Shown here piece after piece: positions 6,952-14,263 of a stretch of DNA of 14,263 nt. A program made the translations under genes and the position numbers. The first letter of the stretch is position 1. Each line of letters starts with the position of its first letter. The notes beneath the pieces were generated by a model. The model saw only the letters and a list, made by a program, of their open reading frames with translations, was not told where the DNA came from and made no database searches. The DNA comes from Fidelibacterota bacterium UBA6531 (GTDB lineage: Bacteria; Fidelibacterota; Marinisomatia; Marinisomatales; TCS55): NCBI GenBank assembly GCA_002436185.1, contig DJKX01000001.1:1-14263 (forward strand). The letters are read 5' to 3'.

Positions 6952-9900
6952 TTGACGTTCATTCAGTCCACAAAAATAGATACATCAAAAGACTATAGCT
7001 CAATCACCATTAGTTTGGCATCGCCAGAAATGATATTGACGAGGTCATATGGTGAAGTGTTAAAACCAGAAACAATCAACTATCGTTCCTATAAACCTGA
7101 AAAAGATGGTCTTTTCTGTGAAAAGATATTTGGACCGGTTAAAGATTATGAATGCCATTGTGGTAAATATAAAGGTATTCGTTATCGTGGAATTATTTGC
7201 GATCGTTGTGGCGTTGAAGTAACACGTAAACGCGTTCGTCGTGAACGAATGGGTCATATTACTTTAGCTGTCCCAGTAGTGCATATCTGGTATTTGCGAT
7301 CAATTCCCAGCAAGTTGAGTTATTTGCTTGGATTAAGTACTAAAAACCTTGAACGAATTATATATTACGAAATTTTTGTCATTATTGAACCGGGTGCGAG
7401 TGGCCGGGAAAAAATGGAACTGATCGACGAAGAGGAATATTACGAACTTGAAACGAAATATGGATTTTATGCAGCTACTGAGGAAGAAAGGGACAATGAT
7501 GATTTCTTCTATGCATCCATGGGCGGAGAAGCTCTTCGTGAAATGCTATCACGATTGAATATGATCGAATTAAAAAATAATCTTATTGAAATCATCAATA
7601 CATCAAAATCAAAGCAAAAAAGGGAAGATGCTTTAAAAAGGCTGAAGGTTGCCAAAGCATTTTTACCTACACCTGAAAAGAAAAAAGTTAACAATCCTGA
7701 ATGGATGGTTATTTCTGTCCTGCCCGTAATGCCACCAGAGCTCAGACCGCTTGTCCCTCTTGACGGTGGTCGTTTTGCTGCCAGTGATTTAAATGATCTC
7801 TATCGTCGAATTATTATTCGTAATAATCGTTTGACGCAATTAATGGAAATCAAAGCACCTGATGTCATTTTACGTAATGAGAAACGTATGCTTCAAGAAT
7901 CCGTTGATGCAATTTTTGATAATAACCGCAGAAAAACTGCAATACGTTCAGGAACACGCCGTCCACTGAAGTCAATTTCTGATATGCTTCGAGGAAAAAC
8001 GGGTCGTTTTCGTCAAAATCTTTTAGGTAAACGTGTTGATTATTCCGGTCGTTCGGTTATTGTTGTTGGACCAGAATTGAAATTAAATGAATGTGGGCTA
8101 CCTAAACCCATGGCCTTAGAATTGTTTAAACCGCATATGATCAATGAATTGATTAAGCGCGGTTTTGCCACAACTCCACGTGGTGCCAAACTCATGATTG
8201 AAAATAGTGATCCTATTGTTTTTAAAGTACTAGAATACGTGGTATTGGATCATCCTGTTTTATTAAATCGTGCGCCAACTCTGCATCGTTTAGGAATCCA
8301 GGCTTTTCAGCCCGTATTAGTTGAAGGAAAAGCTATTAAAATTCATCCATTAGTATGTGCTGCATTTAATGCTGATTTTGATGGTGATCAAATGGCAGTT
8401 CATGTTCCCTTATCCATTCAATCTCAGGTGGAAGCTCGCGTGTTAATGTTATCCAGCCATAACATTTTGCATCCAGCGAACGGTAAACCAATTGCAATCC
8501 CTTCACAGGATATGGTTCTTGGTTGTCATTATTTAACAAGACCTCGTAAGGGAGTTAAAGGCGATGGTAAGAGTTTTGGCTCATTTGATGAAGTAATAAT
8601 GGCATACGAAAATAAAGTAGTTGATATGAATGCGATTATCAATGTTCGTCATAAGGAGCAATGGCAAAAAGATACAACAGTCGGCCGAGTAATTTTTAAT
8701 GCAATCATGCCTGAAGAACTTGAATACTTTAATGGTATTATTGATAAAAAGTCTCTTCAAAAAATCGTTAACGATGCCTACCTGGTTTCTGGAAATTATG
8801 CTACAGTTGAATTTTTGGATAAATTGAAAGATCTGGGTTTTGATGTTGCTACGAAGAGCGGTAGCTCTATATCGATTAGTGATGTTTTAATTTCAGATAA
8901 AAAAGATGTAATTATTGAATCGGCAGAAAAAGAAGTTGCTTCAATACAAGGAAAATTTGATCGTCATATTCTAACTGAAGGTGAGCGTTACAATAAAGTT
9001 ATCGATATATGGACACATGCGACGAATCAAGTAGCTACGTCTATGATGGAAAATTTGAAGGAAGATGACCAGGGATTTAACCCAGTTTATATGATGGCAG
9101 ATTCAGGTGCGCGGGGAAGTCAAGATCAGATAAAACAGCTTGCCGGAATGCGCGGCTTAATGGCTAAACCAAAAAAATCAATGACGGGTAGTAAAGGTGA
9201 AATTATTGAATCTCCCATTACATCCAACTTTAAAGAAGGGTTATCCGTGCTGGAGTATTTTATTTCCACCCATGGCGCTCGTAAAGGGTTGGCTGACACA
9301 GCTTTAAAAACAGCTGATGCGGGTTATCTTACTCGTCGTCTGGTTGATGTTGCCCAGGATGTAGTGATCTATGATGAAGATTGCGGTACAATTAATGGTC
9401 TTGTTGTTGCTGATCTTAAAGAGGGTGAAGAAATTATTGAACCTCTTGCTGACCGTGTATTAGGCCGTACAATTCTTGATGATTTGATAGTTGATGGTAA
9501 AGTCATAATTAAATCCGGTCAATTAATCAGCGAAGTTGAAGCTGATATTATTGATGATAATAATATTGACAATATTCGTATTCGTTCTGTATTAACGTGT
9601 GAATCAATGCGAGGTGTTTGTGCAAAATGTTATGGTTGGAATTTGTCTACTCACAACCTGGTTAATAGAGGGACATCAGTGGGCATCCAAGCTGCTCAGA
9701 GTATCGGTGAGCCGGGTACCCAGTTAACATTGCGTACGTTCCATATTGGCGGCACGGCAACACGAATTATTGAACAATCAGAAATGACAACTAAGTTTGC
9801 TGGATCAATAAAGTTTTCAGATTCACTCGAAATTGCAACTACGAAAGATGAAGATGGTAGTAAGGTGAATCGCTGTATGGTACGGAATGCGAAAATCACA

Positions 9901-11196
9901 GTTGTCGATAGTAAAGGCAAAGAATTGAACGATTATAACGTTCCTTATGGTTCTGATGTAACTGTTACTGATGGAGAAAAAGTAAAAGGTGGACATGTTT
10001 TATTTCAGTGGGATCCATATACAGATCTGATCCTTGCCAGACAAACTGGAAAGATACAATTGAAGGATTTCATTGAAGGTGAAACTTATAAAATTGAAGC
10101 TGTTGAAGGTGGTAAAAAACAGATGGTTATCGTGGAAGCGAAAGATCGTCAATTAAGTCCGCATATAGAAATTGTGGATAAAAATGATAAAATTCTTACC
10201 GGAGGAACTATACTACCTGTGAAAGCAACACTTGTAGTCCGTGATGGTCAAAAAGTGCAGCAAGGTCAAACACTTGTTAAAATACCGAAGGAAATTGGTA
10301 AAACACGAGATATCACCGGTGGATTACCTAGAGTTGCTGAATTGTTTGAAGCTCGAAAACCTTCAAATCCATCAGTCGTTAGTGAAATTGATGGTCGGGT
10401 CCAGTTTGGTGATGTTAAACGTGGTATACGTAAAATTCATGTGATTGGTGAAGATGAAGGTGTGCATAAATATTCCATTCCTTATGGAAAACACATTATC
10501 GTACATGAAGGTGATGAAATTATAGCTGGAACAGCGTTGTGTGAAGGATCAATATCTCCTACTGATATATTGAATATTCTTGGATCTGGAAAAGTTCGTG
10601 AATATCTCGTAAACGAAATTCAAGAAGTTTATCGTTTACAAGGTGTAAAAATCAATGACAAGCATATTGAGGTCATTGTTCGTCAGATGATGTTGAAAAT
10701 AACCGTAATAGATCCTGGTGATAGTCAGTATATGCAAGGTGATCGCGTAAATAAAAGCAATTTCTTTGAAACGAATCGAATCCTGATGAATATGGCTGTA
10801 ATTGCGAATCCTGGAGATTCAGATTTAGAAGAAGATTCTCTCGTGGATAAGAAGGAATTACGAGAGATTAATAAAGCTCTTAAGGAAGATGGAAAGACTC
10901 CTGCAAAATCACGTAAACCAAAACCTCCAACTTTCAAGCCATTGCTCATGGGTATTACGCAGGCGTCATTGAATACGGAAAGCTTTATTTCTGCTGCTTC
11001 ATTCCAAGAAACAACCCGAGTGTTAACTAATGCTGCTGTGGAATGCAAAACAGATTATCTGCAGGGTTTGAAAGAAAACATTGCAGTCGGTCGTTTAATT
11101 CCAGCAGGTACAGGAACTCCAGGACTTGAAAATATTCTAGTGGAAGATCCTGATTCTATGATTGTTGAAGAACCCGTATCTAAAGCAGTTAGTTAA
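6952..11196 (+). CDS. rpoC: DNA-directed RNA polymerase subunit beta'
   Basis: A 1414-residue beta' subunit that carries the catalytic magnesium site. Zinc site 1 is complete (C68, C70, C83, C86). The catalytic loop NADFDGD holds D475, D477 and D479. Zinc site 2 is complete (C811, C883, C890, C893). The trigger-loop region TLRTFHIGGTATR (926-938) is followed by an insert of about 180 residues (roughly 940-1118) before DITGGLPRVAELFEAR. This is the same place as SI3 in E. coli beta', and it contains two related barrel-hairpin motifs (VTDGEKVKGGHVLF and VRDGQKVQQGQTLV). The C-terminal region, with SLNTESFISAASFQETTRVL and GRLIPAGTG, is standard. The start is TTG. The gene is intact and not split into gamma/beta' as in cyanobacteria. 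Confidence 0.98.
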   Translation: MTFIQSTKIDTSKDYSSITISLASPEMILTRSYGEVLKPETINYRSYKPEKDGLFCEKIFGPVKDYECHCGKYKGIRYRGIICDRCGVEVTRKRVRRERMGHITLAVPVVHIWYLRSIPSKLSYLLGLSTKNLERIIYYEIFVIIEPGASGREKMELIDEEEYYELETKYGFYAATEEERDNDDFFYASMGGEALREMLSRLNMIELKNNLIEIINTSKSKQKREDALKRLKVAKAFLPTPEKKKVNNPEWMVISVLPVMPPELRPLVPLDGGRFAASDLNDLYRRIIIRNNRLTQLMEIKAPDVILRNEKRMLQESVDAIFDNNRRKTAIRSGTRRPLKSISDMLRGKTGRFRQNLLGKRVDYSGRSVIVVGPELKLNECGLPKPMALELFKPHMINELIKRGFATTPRGAKLMIENSDPIVFKVLEYVVLDHPVLLNRAPTLHRLGIQAFQPVLVEGKAIKIHPLVCAAFNADFDGDQMAVHVPLSIQSQVEARVLMLSSHNILHPANGKPIAIPSQDMVLGCHYLTRPRKGVKGDGKSFGSFDEVIMAYENKVVDMNAIINVRHKEQWQKDTTVGRVIFNAIMPEELEYFNGIIDKKSLQKIVNDAYLVSGNYATVEFLDKLKDLGFDVATKSGSSISISDVLISDKKDVIIESAEKEVASIQGKFDRHILTEGERYNKVIDIWTHATNQVATSMMENLKEDDQGFNPVYMMADSGARGSQDQIKQLAGMRGLMAKPKKSMTGSKGEIIESPITSNFKEGLSVLEYFISTHGARKGLADTALKTADAGYLTRRLVDVAQDVVIYDEDCGTINGLVVADLKEGEEIIEPLADRVLGRTILDDLIVDGKVIIKSGQLISEVEADIIDDNNIDNIRIRSVLTCESMRGVCAKCYGWNLSTHNLVNRGTSVGIQAAQSIGEPGTQLTLRTFHIGGTATRIIEQSEMTTKFAGSIKFSDSLEIATTKDEDGSKVNRCMVRNAKITVVDSKGKELNDYNVPYGSDVTVTDGEKVKGGHVLFQWDPYTDLILARQTGKIQLKDFIEGETYKIEAVEGGKKQMVIVEAKDRQLSPHIEIVDKNDKILTGGTILPVKATLVVRDGQKVQQGQTLVKIPKEIGKTRDITGGLPRVAELFEARKPSNPSVVSEIDGRVQFGDVKRGIRKIHVIGEDEGVHKYSIPYGKHIIVHEGDEIIAGTALCEGSISPTDILNILGSGKVREYLVNEIQEVYRLQGVKINDKHIEVIVRQMMLKITVIDPGDSQYMQGDRVNKSNFFETNRILMNMAVIANPGDSDLEEDSLVDKKELREINKALKEDGKTPAKSRKPKPPTFKPLLMGITQASLNTESFISAASFQETTRVLTNAAVECKTDYLQGLKENIAVGRLIPAGTGTPGLENILVEDPDSMIVEEPVSKAVS

Positions 11197-11222
11197 CAAG
11201 AAATGATCTTTTAATAATAACT

Positions 11223-11273
11223 AAAAAGCAATTGACTAAAATTCAAATAATATGGTAATTTTATTGGCTTTTT
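11223..11273 (+). promoter_or_regulatory. Imperfect hairpin with T-run in the rpoC-rpsL gap, overlapping a weak promoter-like motif
   Basis: AAAAAGC (11223-11229) can pair with GCTTTTT (11267-11273), extended by AA/TT across a bulged G. An inner TAAAATT (11237-11243) pairs exactly with AATTTTA (11257-11263) around a 13-nt loop. The five bases TTGAC are left as a bulge on the 5' side. The stem is AT-rich and weak, but its 3' arm ends in five Ts, so it could act as a leaky terminator or attenuator. The same bases contain TTGACT (11232-11237), and TAATTTTA (11256-11263) matches the Bacteroidetes -7 motif TAnnTTTG at 7 of 8 positions, so a promoter for rpsL is an alternative reading. The 87-nt gap is otherwise featureless. 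The function is not established. Confidence 0.35.
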
Positions 11274-11283
11274 CGGAAGTGAT

Positions 11284-11655
11284 ATGCCGACGATAAATCA
11301 ACTAATAAGAAAAGGGCGCAAGAGTGCGGAAAAAAAGACGTCTACACCTGCGCTGATGGGTAACCCCCAAAAACGGGGTGTGTGTACACGCGTATATACA
11401 ACTACGCCTAAAAAACCTAATTCTGCATTGCGGAAAGTAGCGCGTGTACGATTAACAAATGGTCGTGAAGTAAATGCATATATCCCAGGAGAAGGACATA
11501 ATCTTCAGGAGCACTCAATTGTACTCATTGAAGGTGGTCGTGTAAAAGATTTGCCAGGCGTACGATATCATATTGTTCGCGGCTCTTTGGATACTGCAGG
11601 TGTTTCTGATAGGAAAACAAGTCGATCACGATATGGAACCAAAAAACCAAAGTAA
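11284..11655 (+). CDS. rpsL: 30S ribosomal protein uS12
   Basis: A 123-residue uS12, the decoding-centre protein that monitors codon-anticodon pairing in the small subunit. The core TTTPKKPNSALRKV falls at residues 39-52, in register with E. coli numbering. K43 and K88 are both the streptomycin-sensitive wild-type residues. D89 in the VKDLPG loop is the position that RimO methylthiolates in other bacteria. The C-terminus (SRSRYGTKKPK) is normal. GGAAG at 11275-11279 is the only ribosome-binding candidate, 4 nt before the ATG. It is the first gene of the str-type block, followed by rpsG after 6 nt. Confidence 0.98.
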   Translation: MPTINQLIRKGRKSAEKKTSTPALMGNPQKRGVCTRVYTTTPKKPNSALRKVARVRLTNGREVNAYIPGEGHNLQEHSIVLIEGGRVKDLPGVRYHIVRGSLDTAGVSDRKTSRSRYGTKKPK

Positions 11656-11661
11656 TAACGA

Positions 11662-12126
11662 ATGAGACGTAGACGACCAGAAAAAAGAGTTATTTTACCT
11701 GATCCAGTATATAATGATCTTGCAATAGCAAAATTCATTAATTACCTAATGAAAAAAGGTAAAAAGGGTGTAGCAGAACAGATTTTTTACTCAGCTATGA
11801 ATTCTATTAAAACAAAGACAAAAACGGATGGTGTTAAAATTTTTGAGAAAGCAATCGAAAAAACGTCACCTACTGTAGAAGTAAAATCTAGAAGGATTGG
11901 CGGTGCAACTTATCAAGTCCCCATCGAAGTGCCAACTCATCGCAGATTCTATTTGGCTTCGCACTGGTTAATTAATGCTGCTAATGGACGTAAAGGAAAA
12001 CCAATGGCAGATAGATTAGCATTGGAATTGATAGCAGCGGCGAATGAAGAGGGTGGGGCTATTAAGAAAAAAGATGATACACACCGTATGGCTGAAGCAA
12101 ATAAAGCATTCGCGCATTTTCGTTAA
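11662..12126 (+). CDS. rpsG: 30S ribosomal protein uS7
   Basis: A 154-residue uS7, a primary assembly protein that binds the 3' major domain of 16S rRNA in the head of the small subunit and contacts the E site. Recognisable segments are the basic N-terminus MRRRRPEKR, ILPDPVYNDLAIAKFINYLM, TVEVKSRRIGGATYQVPIEV (about 71-90), and the C-terminal HRMAEANKAFAHFR. It is slightly shorter than the E. coli protein, ending at the usual AFAHFR. There is no Shine-Dalgarno sequence before the ATG. The rpsL stop is followed at once by a second in-frame TAA, and only 6 nt separate the genes, so the S7-binding spacer of E. coli is not present here. Confidence 0.98.
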   Translation: MRRRRPEKRVILPDPVYNDLAIAKFINYLMKKGKKGVAEQIFYSAMNSIKTKTKTDGVKIFEKAIEKTSPTVEVKSRRIGGATYQVPIEVPTHRRFYLASHWLINAANGRKGKPMADRLALELIAAANEEGGAIKKKDDTHRMAEANKAFAHFR

Positions 12127-12136
12127 AATATAAATC

Positions 12137-14227
12137 ATGAAACACATCCCATTAAATAGAGTTCGCAACATTGGTATCATGGCTCACATTGATGCCGGTA
12201 AAACGACTTTAACCGAACGAATTCTTTTCTATACTGGTCGAACACACCGGATTGGTGAAGTTCATGATGGCGGTGCTACTATGGATTGGATGGAGCAAGA
12301 AAAAGAGCGCGGAATCACAATTACATCTGCTGCTACAACTGCCATCTGGGATGATCATCGTATTAATATTATTGATACTCCCGGTCACGTCGATTTCACA
12401 GTTGAGGTTGAGCGGTCACTTCGTGTTTTAGACGGGTCGGTGGCCGTTTTTTGTGCAGTCGGAGGTGTGGAACCCCAAAGTGAAACAGTATGGCGTCAAG
12501 CAGATAAATATAATGTACCACGAATTGCTTTCGTAAATAAAATGGATCGTGTGGGTGGAGACTATTATAATGTGCTAAAGATGATGAAAGATCGTCTTGG
12601 TGCAAGTCCATTACCAATTGTTATTCCCATTGGTAGTGGCGAAATGTTTACGGGAATTGTTGATTTACTTTCGATGAAAGCGATTTTATATAATGACTCT
12701 ACTTTGGGAACTCGATTCGAATATTCAGAAATACCTCATGATTTAGTTGAAGAAGCAAAAAAATGGCGTCATCATTTAATTGAAGAGACAGCTACTTATG
12801 ATGAACATTTGATGGAAAAATATCTTGAGGAAGAAGAAATCACTGTTGATGAAATAAAAGCTGCTGTACGAAAGGGATGTATTGATAATACATTCATTCC
12901 AACATTATGTGGCTCTGCTTTTAAAAATAAAGGTGTACAAAGGCTACTGGATGCTGTGATCGATTTTATGCCCTCACCTAAAGACATAGGTGCTGTTAAT
13001 GGTTTAGATCCTCATGATTCTGACATTGAATTAACTCGTGACGTAGATCCTGATGTACCATTTAGTGCTTTAGCATTTAAAATTATGACAGACCCTTATG
13101 TGGGTAAATTAACTTATATGCGTGTCTATTCTGGTTCACTTGACAAAGGATCATATATTTACAATCCAAATACTGACAAGCGCGAGAGAATCAGTCGTAT
13201 CCTGTTGATGCATGCTAATAAACGTGAAGAATTAGATAGAGTATCTGCTGGTGAAATTGTGGCAGCAGTTGGATTAAAAAATACTCAAACAGGAAATACA
13301 CTCTGCGAAGAGAAGAAAGCTATTCTATTGGAATCAATGGATTTTCCAGAACCCGTTGTTGAAGTATCGGTTGAACCAGTATCTAAAGCTGATCAAGAAA
13401 ATTTGTCTAAAGCTTTAGTGAAGCTTGGGGAAGAAGATCCTACTTTCCAAGTCTCTATCAATCAAGATACTGGACAAACTATCATAGCTGGAATGGGTGA
13501 ACTTCACTTGGAAATTTTGGTGGATAGATTATTACGAGAATTCAATGTGCAAGCACATGTTGGTACTCCGCAAGTCGCCTACACAGAAGCTATTACTAAA
13601 CGTGTAGAAAATATTGAAACTAAATTTATTCGTCAATCAGGTGGCCGCGGTCAATATGGACATGTGGTTATTAATGCTGAGCCCAATGAATCTGGTAAAG
13701 GGTTTCATTTCGAAGATAAAATTGTGGGTGGAGCCATCCCTCGTGAATACATTTCATCGGTGAGTAAGGGAATAGAGGAAGCCATTAAAAATGGTGTGGT
13801 TGCCGGTTATCCTATCGAAGATGTCCGAGTCGAACTAATTGATGGATCGTATCATGACGTTGATTCTTCAGAAATGGCATTTAAAATTGCTGGATCTATG
13901 GCTATCCAAGAAGCGTGCAGAAAAGCCAAGCCGGTTTTAATGGAACCAATTATGAAAGTCGAAGTGATTGTACCTGAAGAATATTTGGGTGACGTGATGG
14001 GTGATATAAATTCTCGTCGAGGCAATGTACAAGGGATGGATCAACGAAATGATGCTCAAGTGATCAATTCGCATGTTCCTTTAAGTAAAATGTTTGGTTA
14101 TGTTACAGATTTAAGATCCCTTACACAGGGAAGAGCTGTTTTCCACATGGAGTTTGTTGAATTCAAGCAGGTTCCAGCAAGTGTGGAAACAGAAATTGTA
14201 GAAAAAGTACACGGTAAAGCATCATAA
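12137..14227 (+). CDS. fusA: Elongation factor G
   Basis: A 696-residue translational GTPase that drives tRNA-mRNA translocation and, with ribosome recycling factor, subunit splitting. All five G motifs are present: AHIDAGKTT (16-24), RGIT (58-61), DTPGH (80-84, with the catalytic H84), NKMD (134-137) and GSA (259-261). Domain IV keeps the QSGGRGQYGHVV strand and the HDVDSSEMAFK loop. Domain V ends with RSLTQGRAVFHMEF. The length and the location after rpsL-rpsG mark it as the canonical EF-G and not an EF-G2 paralogue. It follows rpsG after 10 nt with an A-rich leader and no Shine-Dalgarno sequence. Confidence 0.98.
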   Translation: MKHIPLNRVRNIGIMAHIDAGKTTLTERILFYTGRTHRIGEVHDGGATMDWMEQEKERGITITSAATTAIWDDHRINIIDTPGHVDFTVEVERSLRVLDGSVAVFCAVGGVEPQSETVWRQADKYNVPRIAFVNKMDRVGGDYYNVLKMMKDRLGASPLPIVIPIGSGEMFTGIVDLLSMKAILYNDSTLGTRFEYSEIPHDLVEEAKKWRHHLIEETATYDEHLMEKYLEEEEITVDEIKAAVRKGCIDNTFIPTLCGSAFKNKGVQRLLDAVIDFMPSPKDIGAVNGLDPHDSDIELTRDVDPDVPFSALAFKIMTDPYVGKLTYMRVYSGSLDKGSYIYNPNTDKRERISRILLMHANKREELDRVSAGEIVAAVGLKNTQTGNTLCEEKKAILLESMDFPEPVVEVSVEPVSKADQENLSKALVKLGEEDPTFQVSINQDTGQTIIAGMGELHLEILVDRLLREFNVQAHVGTPQVAYTEAITKRVENIETKFIRQSGGRGQYGHVVINAEPNESGKGFHFEDKIVGGAIPREYISSVSKGIEEAIKNGVVAGYPIEDVRVELIDGSYHDVDSSEMAFKIAGSMAIQEACRKAKPVLMEPIMKVEVIVPEEYLGDVMGDINSRRGNVQGMDQRNDAQVINSHVPLSKMFGYVTDLRSLTQGRAVFHMEFVEFKQVPASVETEIVEKVHGKAS

Positions 14228-14243
14228 AGTAGTGGAGTAAAAG

Positions 14244-14263
14244 ATGTCTAAGGAAAAATTCGA
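14244..14263 (+). CDS. tuf: Elongation factor Tu, 5' end only (partial, second copy)
   Basis: The last 20 bases open a reading frame MSKEKF plus two bases (GA) of the next codon. This matches the start of bacterial EF-Tu (M-KEKF-RTKPH). GGAG at 14234-14237 stands 6 nt before the ATG. tuf directly after fusA is the classic tufA position of the str operon, which supports the call although only six codons are visible. In Bacteroidetes rpsJ commonly occupies this place, and the sequence does not fit S10. If correct, the genome carries two tuf genes bracketing this block. Confidence 0.75.

Noticed and set aside
6581..6962. Overlapping minus-strand ORFs across the rpoB-rpoC junction, and other antisense ORFs over the window
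   Set aside because: They are antisense to conserved coding sequence, have low-complexity or implausible composition, and have no start signals. AT-rich coding DNA yields such frames by chance.
10241..10444. A 67-codon plus-strand ORF inside rpoC
   Set aside because: It lies in another frame of the highly conserved rpoC sequence, has no ribosome-binding site or recognisable family, and is a shadow of rpoC.
1..14263. Searched for CRISPR arrays, insertion sequences, attachment sites, defence or other accessory modules
   Set aside because: None seen. The window is almost fully occupied by core genes on one strand, with gaps of at most 87 nt and no spaced or terminal repeats apart from the inferred tuf copies.

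Overview
The window is a dense, single-strand (+) block of core translation and transcription genes with no mobile, defence or accessory DNA that I can see. In order: the last codons of a tuf gene (EF-Tu), rpmG (bL33), tRNA-Trp, secE, nusG, rplK-rplA-rplJ-rplL (L11, L1, L10, L7/L12), rpoB and rpoC (RNA polymerase beta and beta'), rpsL-rpsG (S12, S7), fusA (EF-G), and the first codons of what looks like a second tuf gene. It is the classical tufB-secE-nusG-rplKAJL-rpoBC block joined head to tail with the str operon (rpsL-rpsG-fusA-tuf).

Organism: a bacterium with AT-rich DNA. RpoB and RpoC carry features I associate with the Fibrobacteres-Chlorobi-Bacteroidetes (FCB) superphylum. These are a long lysine-rich RpoB insert before the conserved VGDEL motif, and an RpoC N-terminus that reads like Bacteroidetes/Ignavibacteria proteins. 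rpmG between tuf and trpT, and tuf rather than rpsJ after fusA, differ from the usual Bacteroidetes order. A relative such as Marinimicrobia (SAR406) or Ignavibacteria is a reasonable but unproven guess.

Layout: positions 1-330 hold the tuf tail, rpmG and the tRNA. Positions 331-3098 hold secE, nusG and the four large-subunit protein genes, spaced 2-20 nt apart. Positions 3154-11196 hold the two polymerase genes, both starting with TTG behind strong Shine-Dalgarno sequences. The 87-nt gap at 11197-11283 is the longest non-coding stretch in the window and contains an imperfect hairpin and a weak promoter-like motif. Positions 11284-14227 hold rpsL, rpsG and fusA with 6- and 10-nt gaps, followed by the start of tuf. 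No gap exceeds 300 bases.

Together the genes encode the polymerase core, its elongation factor NusG, a Sec translocon subunit, ribosomal stalk and base proteins, the decoding-centre protein S12, and the two GTPase elongation factors. I found no previously undescribed system. The points worth a second look are the two tuf copies bracketing the block, the uneven use of Shine-Dalgarno sites, the tRNA embedded in the mRNA, the lack of room for the E. coli-style autoregulatory leaders, and the rpoC-rpsL gap.
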